The notes under the pieces are model-generated. The model had not been told where the DNA came from and did not search any database. It was given only the letters and a program-made list of their open reading frames with translations. A DNA stretch of 6,985 nucleotides, taken from positions 1 through 6,985 of the forward strand of contig JAFYDO010000130.1 of assembly GCA_017544745.1 (NCBI GenBank). Reading direction: 5' to 3'. Shown in pieces: positions 1 through 6,086 of the stretch. Each line of letters starts with the position of its first letter. Within the stretch, counting starts at the first letter, position 1. The DNA comes from Treponema sp. (GTDB lineage: Bacteria > Spirochaetota > Spirochaetia > Treponematales > Treponemataceae). The position numbers and the translations under genes were made by a program.

Positions 1-677
1 GGCTTGGAATGATTGTCTTTCAGGATTTTGTAAACAATTCTGATTATTCATTTTTGCACGATACAGTTTTGCCGACAGTTTTCCCGCGCCTTTGCGACAA
101 AGGTTTTTTCAAAGACAAAAATTATCACAAGTCCCCGGAAACCCGACGCATTTTTAAAGAAACTGCAGCCGCCACAATACAAACTCTCTACAACTTTCCG
201 TGTATCTGCTACTACACAATTTTCAACGAAGGATGGGGTCAGTTCTGCGCCGATGAGCTTTACGACTTTGTAAAAGCGCTGGATTCTACAAGAATAATCG
301 ACTCAACCTCCGGCTGGTTCAAGCAGAAAAAATCAGACGTCCACAGCGACCACGTCTACTTCCGCAAAATCAAAATCAAGCGCGCAGACAAACCAATTGT
401 AATTTCGGAATTTGGCGGGTATTCATTCAAGCTGGAGCCGGCCCACTACTTTAATAAAAATCAAAACTACGGCTACAAAACATTTCATTCTCAAGTGGAA
501 CTGGAGCAAGCCATCCAAAACCTGTACGACACCCAGATAAGGCCCTATGCAAAAAAAGGCTTGTGCGCTGCCATCTACACACAGCTTAGCGATGTAGAAG
601 ATGAAACCAACGGCTTTTTAACCTACGACCGTGTGCAAAAAACCAATTCCAGTTTTAAGGTTTCCGTGGTATACTAG
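1..677 (+). CDS. Glycoside hydrolase family 2, C-terminal part (partial, 5' end outside window)
   Basis: This is the C-terminal half of a GH2 TIM-barrel enzyme. The frame is open from the first bases (Leu-Gly precede the first Met at position 9), so the gene begins upstream and that Met is internal. Visible landmarks are GMIVFQDFVNN early in the barrel, IFNEGWGQF with the presumed acid/base Glu at 228-230, and VISEFGGYS with the presumed nucleophile Glu at 408-410. The closing segment is IYTQLSDVEDETNGFLTYDR, typical of the last barrel strand in bacterial GH2 proteins. The protein ends shortly after the barrel, with no extra C-terminal module. GH2 enzymes are retaining exo-glycosidases acting on beta-galactosides, beta-mannosides, beta-glucuronides and others. 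The substrate cannot be decided from this part, and signal peptide and location cannot be judged because the N-terminus is missing. The stop lies 4 nt before the GH27 start, which suggests one operon. GH2 assignment is firm; specificity is unknown. Confidence 0.93.
   Translation, partial: LGMIVFQDFVNNSDYSFLHDTVLPTVFPRLCDKGFFKDKNYHKSPETRRIFKETAAATIQTLYNFPCICYYTIFNEGWGQFCADELYDFVKALDSTRIIDSTSGWFKQKKSDVHSDHVYFRKIKIKRADKPIVISEFGGYSFKLEPAHYFNKNQNYGYKTFHSQVELEQAIQNLYDTQIRPYAKKGLCAAIYTQLSDVEDETNGFLTYDRVQKTNSSFKVSVVY
667..675 (+). promoter_or_regulatory. Candidate extended -10 promoter at the end of the GH2 gene
   Basis: The sequence TGGTATACT is a TGn extension followed by a hexamer one base from TATAAT. 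It sits over the last codons and stop of GH2. Only six bases (676-681) separate it from the GH27 ATG, so the expected start of transcription is A682, the first base of the start codon. No good -35 hexamer is seen; TTCCAG at 647-652 is weak. This would be an internal promoter giving a leaderless GH27-GH43 mRNA. It rests on the motif alone and could be chance. Confidence 0.4.
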
Positions 678-681
678 TTTT

Positions 682-1998
682 ATGGCTTACGACAAAAACT
701 TATGTGCTCCAGTACCTCCTATGGGCTGGAACAGTTATGATTATTATAACACTATGGTAAACGAGCAGCAGGTTCGACACAACGCCGAATATATGGCTGC
801 ACATCTTAAGCAGCATGGCTGGGAATATGTAGTTATAGACATTCAGTGGTCAGATCCTTTTGCAGGAGACGACAACGGTAACCGTACCCAATACATTCCG
901 TTCAGTCATTTTTGCATTGATGAATATTCAAGGCAGATACCTGCAGAAAACAGATTTCCAAGCAGTAAAGATGGTGCCGGATTTAAACCTCTTGCAGATT
1001 ATATTCACTCACTTGGACTCAAGTTTGGTATTCATATTATGCGCGGTATTCCACGTATTGCGGCTCATAATCACACGCCGATAAAAACACATGACGGTAC
1101 GTTAGTTACTGCTAACATGATAGCCAGCGCTTATTCTACCTGTGCCTGGAATCCGGATATGTATGGTGTAGATGCAACCAAGCCTTATGCCCAGGACTAT
1201 TACGATTCAATTTTTGAACTGTATGCCGAGTGGGGTGTAGACTTTGTAAAAGTAGACGACATCTGCCGTCATGTAAAAGAACCTTTCTACGAAAAAGAAA
1301 TGATTCTGATGGCCCGTGCAATTGAACGCTGTGGACGCCCGATTGTTTTGAGTTTGAGCCCGGGACCTGCAAATATTGAAAAGGCTCATCAGTACGAACG
1401 CTTTGCAAACATGTGGCGAATTACTGATGACTTTTGGGATGACTGGAAGCTTTTAAAAGCAATGTTTGAACGTTGCGAAGTCTGGCAGCGTCATACCGGA
1501 GAAGGTAACTGGCCTGATTGCGATATGATTCCGCTAAATGTACTTGGCTGGGGCTGGGGTACCGGCAAGGATAAAAAACGCGGCTGGAAAAGTAAGTTTA
1601 CAAAAGACGAAGCGCGCACCATGATTACGCTCTGGAGCATCTTCCGTTCTCCGCTCATGCTGGGAACAGATCTTCCTCAGTTGGATGACTATAGCCTTAG
1701 CCTCATTACCAACGACGAGATTCTTGCAATGAACAAAAATCCGTACCAGGCGTTTATGAGCAGCGACAGCTCCAGTGACAATGTTATTATCTGGACCAAC
1801 GACTGCACCGATGACCTTGAATATTATGAATGCTATTTTAATGTAAGCGAAGAGCCACAGACTATAAAGCTAAATATTACCATAGGCAAGGATGACAATA
1901 TCCGTGACCTTTGGGAACACAAAGACCTTGGTGCGTCAACAACCTTTGAGCTTGCTCCACATGCTTGCCGCGCATTCAAAATCAGGGTAACAAAGTGA
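682..1998 (+). CDS. GH27 glycosidase: alpha-galactosidase or beta-L-arabinopyranosidase
   Basis: The product is a 438-residue retaining glycosidase with a GH27 (beta/alpha)8 barrel and a small C-terminal beta-sandwich from about residue 365. PPMGWNSYD at residues 12-20 is the family's N-terminal signature. DFVKVDD carries the nucleophile Asp192, and WRITDDFWDDW carries the acid/base Asp250. The start at 682 puts that signature near the N-terminus as usual. An in-frame ATG at 631 would add 17 residues that resemble neither the family nor a signal peptide. No signal peptide is visible, so the enzyme is probably cytoplasmic. No Shine-Dalgarno is seen before 682, so translation may couple to GH2 or start on a leaderless mRNA. 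The galactose-binding Asp-Asp pair of alpha-galactosidases is Asp53-Ile54 here. As I recall, a Streptomyces GH27 beta-L-arabinopyranosidase also has Ile there, so the usual alpha-galactosidase label may be wrong. The gene overlaps the next by GTGA. Confidence 0.93.
   Translation: MAYDKNLCAPVPPMGWNSYDYYNTMVNEQQVRHNAEYMAAHLKQHGWEYVVIDIQWSDPFAGDDNGNRTQYIPFSHFCIDEYSRQIPAENRFPSSKDGAGFKPLADYIHSLGLKFGIHIMRGIPRIAAHNHTPIKTHDGTLVTANMIASAYSTCAWNPDMYGVDATKPYAQDYYDSIFELYAEWGVDFVKVDDICRHVKEPFYEKEMILMARAIERCGRPIVLSLSPGPANIEKAHQYERFANMWRITDDFWDDWKLLKAMFERCEVWQRHTGEGNWPDCDMIPLNVLGWGWGTGKDKKRGWKSKFTKDEARTMITLWSIFRSPLMLGTDLPQLDDYSLSLITNDEILAMNKNPYQAFMSSDSSSDNVIIWTNDCTDDLEYYECYFNVSEEPQTIKLNITIGKDDNIRDLWEHKDLGASTTFELAPHACRAFKIRVTK
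1984..1997 (+). promoter_or_regulatory. Ribosome binding site and GTG start of the GH43 lipoprotein
   Basis: AGGG at 1984-1987 lies 7 nt before GTG at 1995-1997. This GTG overlaps the GH27 stop TGA (1996-1998) as GTGA, a layout typical of translational coupling. An upstream in-frame ATG at 1965 would put ten polar and basic residues ahead of the signal peptide and has no better ribosome site. Starting at GTG gives a clean lipoprotein signal, which decides the start. Confidence 0.75.
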
Positions 1999-3524
1999 AA
2001 AAAATAATACTACTTTTGGGGATAATTCTTATGATAAGTTCATGTGACAACAAAGAAAAAAAAGCTGAAGCAGAGGCACAGGCCCGGGCTCAGGAAATAG
2101 AAGTTGGCAGAGAAGAAAGCCTTCGTCATTTTACAACACTGCAAAAACAGATTGCAGAAAAAGCAGTAAAAATGCCTTTGGATAATAATCCTGCTGTTTT
2201 GCATAAATTTAATGCAGACCCTGCGGTTCTTGTTTATGACGATACAGTTTACATTTATTGTACAGGCGACAGTCAGCAGGCAGAGTTTAGTCTTGGCAAT
2301 GCAGACAACAGCTATGACAAAATCAATACGCTCAATGTTTTTAGTTCTAAGGACCTGGTAAACTGGACAGACTGCGGAATTATCAAGGTAGCCGGTGCTT
2401 CGGGTGCAGCAAAATGGGCACGCAATTCGTGGGCACCTGCAATCTGTACAAAAAAGATAAACGGCAAGGATAAGTTCTTCCTGTATTTTGCAGACAGCGC
2501 AAATGGAATTGGAGTTCTTTCTGCAGACTCGCCGCTTGGACTTTTTGAAGACCCTATCGGTAAGGCTCTTGTTTCCCGTGGTATGCCTAACATCGACGGA
2601 GTTTACTGGCTTTTTGATCCTGCTGTTATTGTTGATGATGATGGAACCGGCTACATTTATTTTGGTGGCGGACATCAGGCAGAATTTATTCATCCAAAAT
2701 CTGCGCGCTGTGCAAAGCTTGGTGAAGATATGATTAGCCTTGCCTGCGACCCTGTAGAAATTGATGCTCCGTTCCTTTTTGAAGATTCGGGCATAAATAA
2801 GATTGGTGACACTTACTATTATTCTTACTGTACAAACTGGCAGAGTCGCGATGGAGTACACTCTGATCCTATGCTTCCTATTGCGGTAATTGCCTATATG
2901 ACAAGCAAGAACCCTCTGGGACCTTTTGAATATGCAGGCTACACTCTCGAAAATCCTGGTACATATTTTGGAGCCTGGGGAAATAACCATCACTGGATTT
3001 TTGAATTCCGCGGAAAGCATTATATTGCGTACCATGCACAGGTTGTTGAAAAAACAATTGGCTTTACCAAAGGCGGTTACCGTAATCTTATGATTACAGA
3101 TTTTGCTATAAATGAAGATGGCAGCTGGCCAATCCAAAAAGCAAAAAAGGAAGGCGTTGCACAAAGCGGTACGTTTAATCCTTATACAACTGTGCCTGCC
3201 GCTACAATGTGCAGTTCCCGCAATATGATTGTTAGTTCACGTCAGACAATTTACCCGCTTGAAAACGGGGCTTATGTTTGCATTAAGGGTGTGGATTTTT
3301 CTAAAAGTGGTACACGAGTTGTTTTAAATGTTGCAGAAGGCCACAAGGGCGGAACGGTAGAATTCCGTGCAGGTAATTTTGCAAATGGAGAACTGCTTGC
3401 TGCTGTTGAAGTTGGACAGGAGACAAGTGCGAGTGCAGAATTAACAATGCCTGCAGAAAAGGTGACAGACCTTTATGTTGTGATTAATGGGGATGTTGAG
3501 CTGGTTAGCTGGGGCATACAATAG
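1995..3524 (+). CDS. GH43 glycosidase lipoprotein with C-terminal CBM6 (arabinofuranosidase/xylosidase type)
   Basis: The product is a 509-residue exported enzyme predicted to remove arabinose or xylose residues from hemicellulose. Residues 1-17 form a short lipoprotein signal: two Lys, a hydrophobic stretch, then ISSC with Cys17 as the lipidated residue and Asp at +2. A charged, Ala/Glu-rich spacer of about 40 residues follows. The GH43 five-bladed propeller spans about residues 65-385. NADPAVLVYDD holds the presumed base Asp75, FDPAVIVDDDG holds Asp208 (pKa modulator), and APFLFEDSGINK holds the presumed acid Glu263. GNNHHWIFEF is another family block. Residues from about 394 to the end match CBM6, including YVCIKGVDF, GGTVEFRAG and a closing VSWGIQ with Trp506 in the usual ligand-aromatic position. 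GH43 covers beta-xylosidases, alpha-L-arabinofuranosidases and arabinanases, and sequence alone does not separate them. It is the last gene of the glycosidase operon, and its stop is 1 nt from the stop of the opposing trhP-like gene. Confidence 0.92.
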   Translation: MKKIILLLGIILMISSCDNKEKKAEAEAQARAQEIEVGREESLRHFTTLQKQIAEKAVKMPLDNNPAVLHKFNADPAVLVYDDTVYIYCTGDSQQAEFSLGNADNSYDKINTLNVFSSKDLVNWTDCGIIKVAGASGAAKWARNSWAPAICTKKINGKDKFFLYFADSANGIGVLSADSPLGLFEDPIGKALVSRGMPNIDGVYWLFDPAVIVDDDGTGYIYFGGGHQAEFIHPKSARCAKLGEDMISLACDPVEIDAPFLFEDSGINKIGDTYYYSYCTNWQSRDGVHSDPMLPIAVIAYMTSKNPLGPFEYAGYTLENPGTYFGAWGNNHHWIFEFRGKHYIAYHAQVVEKTIGFTKGGYRNLMITDFAINEDGSWPIQKAKKEGVAQSGTFNPYTTVPAATMCSSRNMIVSSRQTIYPLENGAYVCIKGVDFSKSGTRVVLNVAEGHKGGTVEFRAGNFANGELLAAVEVGQETSASAELTMPAEKVTDLYVVINGDVELVSWGIQ

Positions 3525-3525
3525 T

Positions 3526-4998
3526 TTATCTTCCCGTATCCCTAATCTGTCCTTCTACATAGTCCGGGTCGAGCGTGCGTAGCAGTGCGGTGGCGGGCAG
3601 TTCATACTTAGTGTAAACTACGCAGGGGTGTCCGTCGCAAACCCAGTTTAATTTAGTTCCAGTTTCAGGATTTATCAAATCAAACTCACCGGGCTTGGCG
3701 CAAATATTTACAAAATCTGGAGAAACAAATTCTATCTCTTCATCTGCCTTAATCATGTTTAGTGCAGTGATGGAATACATTTTCCAGCCGTCGTGCTTTT
3801 CAAAAGGAACAACGCGGCGGTCGGTGTGAATTTCCAAATCTTTAAGGCGCGCGAAGCGCGCAGAAGGATGCATAGAAGCAAGCTCCTCGGTATGTTTTTT
3901 GTAGTTTTTCTGTCCTAACTCATAAATACTTTCAAAGGCCTGCCCGGTAACTTCTCCGTCTATTTCTGCTGCAAGCTGGTACTTACTGTCACTGGCTCCA
4001 ATTGTTGTCTGGTCTGCTTCGGCCTTGTTATAGTAAAAGCCTGTAGTACTTTCGCGGTGACTTACATTTTCAAGCTCGTCAATAAATGGCTGGGCTTCTT
4101 CGGCAGAGATTTTTCCCTTCAGAGCATCAAGTGCTTTGCGGTAGGCACGCGTTACCATTGCAACATAGTAAACGCTTTTCATGCGGCCTTCGATTTTGAG
4201 CGAGTCTACACCAGCCTGTTTAAAATCTGCAAGATGTTCAATCATGCGCAAATCTTTGGAAGATAAAACGGCAGTAAAATCTTCGCCTTCAAAAATAGGG
4301 AAGGTCTCACCCGGGCGCTGTTCTTCTTCAATTGTAAGGAGCCCGCTCTGGGCAAGAGCTTTGGCCTGCTGCTCGGACATTACACCGTCACCTGCAACCT
4401 TAAAATTCCATCTGCAGGTATGGCTGCAAAAACCGCTTTGGGCACTGCGTCCTGTAAGATATGCACTCATAAGACAGCGGCCTGCGTAGGCAATACACAT
4501 AGCTCCGTGACAAAAGGCTTCTAGCTCCATGTCGGGAACAGTATCTTTTATACGGCGAATCTGGTCCAGAGAAATTTCGCGGCCAAGAACAATGCGCGAA
4601 AATCCCATGGCCTTGTACATTTTTACAGCCTCGGAATTAACACAGGAAGACTGTGTACTCAAATGAAGCTGCACATCAGGAAACTCTTTTTGCAGCAGCG
4701 GAACAATACCAATGTCCTGAACAATAAACGCATCTATAGGGTAGAGCTTAAAGTAATCAAGGTTCTGGCGAAGAGAATCAATTTCGTCATCATGGAAAGA
4801 AATATTCAAGGCACAGTGCAGGCGGCGTCCAGGATATTTTTCCTTAAGCGCAATAACCTGCTTGTATTCATCATCATAAAAATTGTCGGCTTTAACACGT
4901 AGGGAAAATTTCTTAAGACCGATATAAGCGGCATCGGCACCGTAGGCATAGGCGTAAGATAATTTTTCGACATTTCCGGCTGGTGAAAGAAGTTCCAT
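3526..4998 (-). CDS. trhP: U32-family protein, TrhP/YegQ-like tRNA uridine hydroxylation enzyme
   Basis: The product is a 490-residue member of the U32 'peptidase/collagenase' family. It matches the U32 signature exactly at residues 160-178 (E-x-F-xx-G-A-M-C-x4-G-x-C-x-M-S). Cys168, Cys175, Cys191 and Cys195 form a cluster; U32 proteins are thought to hold an Fe-S centre through conserved cysteines. From memory, several blocks resemble E. coli YegQ/TrhP closely: MELLSPAG, the SLRV segment, EEEQRPGE, SSKDLR and SLKIEGRMKS. TrhP takes part in prephenate-dependent formation of 5-hydroxyuridine at tRNA position 34. The old name collagenase or protease is therefore probably misleading. RlhA and the UbiU/UbiV branches are the alternatives. 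The ATG at 4998 is preceded by AGGGAG (5006-5011), 7 nt away. The upstream hydrolase gene ends 19 nt before it, so the two are likely co-transcribed. The C-terminal 150 residues after the U32 core are less familiar. Confidence 0.88.
   Translation of the reverse strand: MELLSPAGNVEKLSYAYAYGADAAYIGLKKFSLRVKADNFYDDEYKQVIALKEKYPGRRLHCALNISFHDDEIDSLRQNLDYFKLYPIDAFIVQDIGIVPLLQKEFPDVQLHLSTQSSCVNSEAVKMYKAMGFSRIVLGREISLDQIRRIKDTVPDMELEAFCHGAMCIAYAGRCLMSAYLTGRSAQSGFCSHTCRWNFKVAGDGVMSEQQAKALAQSGLLTIEEEQRPGETFPIFEGEDFTAVLSSKDLRMIEHLADFKQAGVDSLKIEGRMKSVYYVAMVTRAYRKALDALKGKISAEEAQPFIDELENVSHRESTTGFYYNKAEADQTTIGASDSKYQLAAEIDGEVTGQAFESIYELGQKNYKKHTEELASMHPSARFARLKDLEIHTDRRVVPFEKHDGWKMYSITALNMIKADEEIEFVSPDFVNICAKPGEFDLINPETGTKLNWVCDGHPCVVYTKYELPATALLRTLDPDYVEGQIRDTGR
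3847..3861. repeat. Perfect GC-only hairpin inside the trhP-like gene
   Basis: GCGCGC, a GAA loop and GCGCGC form a six-pair, all-GC stem with a three-base loop. On the coding (minus) strand it encodes Ala-Arg-Phe-Ala-Arg, around residues 380-384. No T tract follows on either strand, so it is not an intrinsic terminator. It may be a coding coincidence of an Arg/Ala-rich stretch. Confidence 0.6.
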
Positions 4999-5016
4999 GG
5001 CGGTGCTCCCTGTTCC

Positions 5017-5056
5017 CTTAGGCTTCGGAACGAAGACTGTGCTCGAGCTTAGGCTT
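5017..5056. repeat. Two 9-bp direct repeats at the 3' end of the hydrolase gene
   Basis: CTTAGGCTT occurs at 5017-5025 and again at 5048-5056. The first copy contains the hydrolase stop codon. Between them, CTTCG-GAA-CGAAG at 5023-5035 can form a 5-bp stem with a 3-nt loop. No T-run follows on the minus strand, so this is not a convincing terminator, and the gene continues into the trhP-like gene 19 nt later. Confidence 0.45.
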
Positions 5057-6022
5057 GTTCTCTATTTCTACAGATTCTATGCCCGCATTATCTTCTGTAA
5101 CAACCTTGCCAACCTTATCCAGAGCAAGATGAGACTCATGCAAAAATTCGTCTGCCATCTGGAACATAAACATCATGCCGTCCCACACATCAAGTTCACA
5201 TTTAATTCCTTTTTGAGTAAGACGTTCTGCAAAGGCTTTTGCATCATCAAGCAGAATTTCTTTTGAACCCATCTGAATAAAAACCGGTGGAAAATGATCC
5301 AGCTGATCATCATCAGCTAGCAAAGGAGAAACAGAAGAGATCTTTGTATTTTCGGCATAGGTATAATCGGAAACACTTTTCTTAAAAACTTCCAGATTCA
5401 AAACTTCATCTGCAATTTTTTTGGCAGACATAATTTTTGATGTTGGGGACAAATCAAGCCACGGACTAAAAAGAACAACATGACTGATGCAGTTTTTATA
5501 GCGTTCGCGAAGGTTGTACAAAAGTGCACATGCAATTGTAGCACCGGAACCATCGGCAGCAATAATAATTTCTGGCAGCTTTGGACCAGAACCTTTTTCG
5601 GTATTAAGCGAAGCCTGAATCTGTTCTTCGGTAAAAAGAGAACGGAACACAGCCTGAATATCTTCTATTGCAGCAGGGCAGGGATAGGCCGGAGAAAGAC
5701 GGAATTCCGGAATAACAACGCGACAGTAGCATTTAGTTGCAAGAGATGAACAAAAGGTACGGTAAGTCTTGCGCGAACCTCCCGAAAAACAACCGCCGTG
5801 AATATAAATCATAATTCGGTTGGAAGAATACATCTCTGGAGAAAGAATGTCGCAGTCTATGTTGCCGTATTTGTATTCAGAACGTTCAACACCGTTTGGC
5901 AAAAACACGCTGGAAAAAGCTTCTTCCATTTTTTGTCTAAAGGAGTCTATGTTACTTTTGGAATTGTAAGTGAGTAATCGTAACTTTTTGATTGCGGCCT
6001 TGCGGTCGTTCTGGATTTCCAT
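5018..6022 (-). CDS. Alpha/beta hydrolase of the HSL esterase type, apparently lacking catalytic Ser and His
   Basis: The product is a 334-residue alpha/beta-hydrolase-3 (hormone-sensitive lipase/acetyl esterase) protein with no signal peptide, so presumably cytoplasmic. Fold landmarks appear in order: IYIHGGCFSGG with oxyanion motif HGG at residues 75-77, PEFRLSPAYPCPAAIED at 105-121, LFSPWLDLS, VSPLLADD, and GSKEILLDD at 252-260 in the acid region. The nucleophile elbow, normally G-D-S-A-G-G, reads A-D-G-S-G-A at 156-161. The expected Ser is Gly158, with Ser159 one place later. The block normally ending G-M-W-H-V-F reads G-M-M-F-M-F at 282-287, with Phe285 at the catalytic His position. Esterase activity is therefore doubtful; a binding or regulatory role is inference. 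The reading frame is intact and family spacing is kept, so it does not look like a decaying gene. A tail of about 25 residues after the fold is acidic and unfamiliar. It is the first gene of an operon with the trhP-like gene, and no Shine-Dalgarno precedes its ATG. Confidence 0.85.
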   Translation of the reverse strand: MEIQNDRKAAIKKLRLLTYNSKSNIDSFRQKMEEAFSSVFLPNGVERSEYKYGNIDCDILSPEMYSSNRIMIYIHGGCFSGGSRKTYRTFCSSLATKCYCRVVIPEFRLSPAYPCPAAIEDIQAVFRSLFTEEQIQASLNTEKGSGPKLPEIIIAADGSGATIACALLYNLRERYKNCISHVVLFSPWLDLSPTSKIMSAKKIADEVLNLEVFKKSVSDYTYAENTKISSVSPLLADDDQLDHFPPVFIQMGSKEILLDDAKAFAERLTQKGIKCELDVWDGMMFMFQMADEFLHESHLALDKVGKVVTEDNAGIESVEIENKPKLEHSLRSEA

Positions 6023-6032
6023 ATTAAGGTAT

Positions 6033-6041
6033 ATTATAGCA
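6033..6041 (-). promoter_or_regulatory. Extended -10 promoter for the hydrolase-trhP operon
   Basis: Read on the minus strand, TGC-TATAAT is a perfect extended -10 element. Ten bases separate it from the hydrolase ATG at 6022, which puts the expected transcript start about 2-4 nt before the ATG. This fits the missing Shine-Dalgarno and suggests a leaderless or near-leaderless mRNA. No good -35 is seen; the hexamer at 17-bp spacing is TAGCAA. Confidence 0.65.
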
Positions 6042-6056
6042 AATAAGATGTATTTT

Positions 6057-6065
6057 TGCTATAAT
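6057..6065 (+). promoter_or_regulatory. Extended -10 promoter for metA
   Basis: TGC-TATAAT is a perfect extended -10 element 21 nt before the metA ATG. Transcription should start near 6071-6073, leaving a leader of about 15 nt that holds only the ribosome site. There is no room for a SAM riboswitch or T-box between this promoter and the gene. The -35 position at 17-bp spacing is again TAGCAA, a poor match. Confidence 0.7.
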
Positions 6066-6074
6066 GCAATAATT

Positions 6075-6080
6075 GGAGGA
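6075..6080 (+). promoter_or_regulatory. Strong Shine-Dalgarno of metA
   Basis: GGAGGA lies 6 nt before the ATG at 6087. It is the strongest ribosome site in the window and contrasts with the absence of one before the GH27 and hydrolase genes. Confidence 0.9.
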
Positions 6081-6086
6081 AAAAAG

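Larger units (their letters stand above)
6033..6065. repeat. Perfect 11-bp inverted repeat holding both divergent -10 elements
   Basis: ATTATAGCAAA at 6033-6043 and TTTGCTATAAT at 6055-6065 are exact reverse complements with an 11-nt spacer, centred at 6049. Each arm contains the extended -10 of one of the two divergent promoters. The symmetry could be a regulator's operator, or simply the result of two similar promoters placed back to back. Confidence 0.8.

Noticed and set aside
631..681. Upstream in-frame ATG for GH27
   Set aside because: The added 17 residues overlap the GH2 gene, do not resemble a signal peptide, and lie before the normal GH27 N-terminus.
2040..3164. Long open frame (374 codons) on the minus strand inside GH43
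   Set aside because: It lies wholly antisense to a well-supported GH43-CBM6 gene, has no recognisable domain, is rich in Cys, Ile and Asn as expected of an antisense shadow, and no ribosome site was identified for it.
5023..5035. Terminator between the hydrolase and trhP-like genes
   Set aside because: The stem is only 5 bp, lies inside the coding end of the hydrolase, and has no T-run after it on the minus strand.
5018..6022. Hydrolase as a decaying pseudogene
   Set aside because: The frame is uninterrupted at full family length, has a strong promoter, and keeps most fold motifs, so selective loss of catalytic residues is the better reading.
6023..6086. SAM riboswitch or T-box before metA
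   Set aside because: Only 64 nt separate the divergent start codons, and the predicted metA leader is about 15 nt, too short for either.
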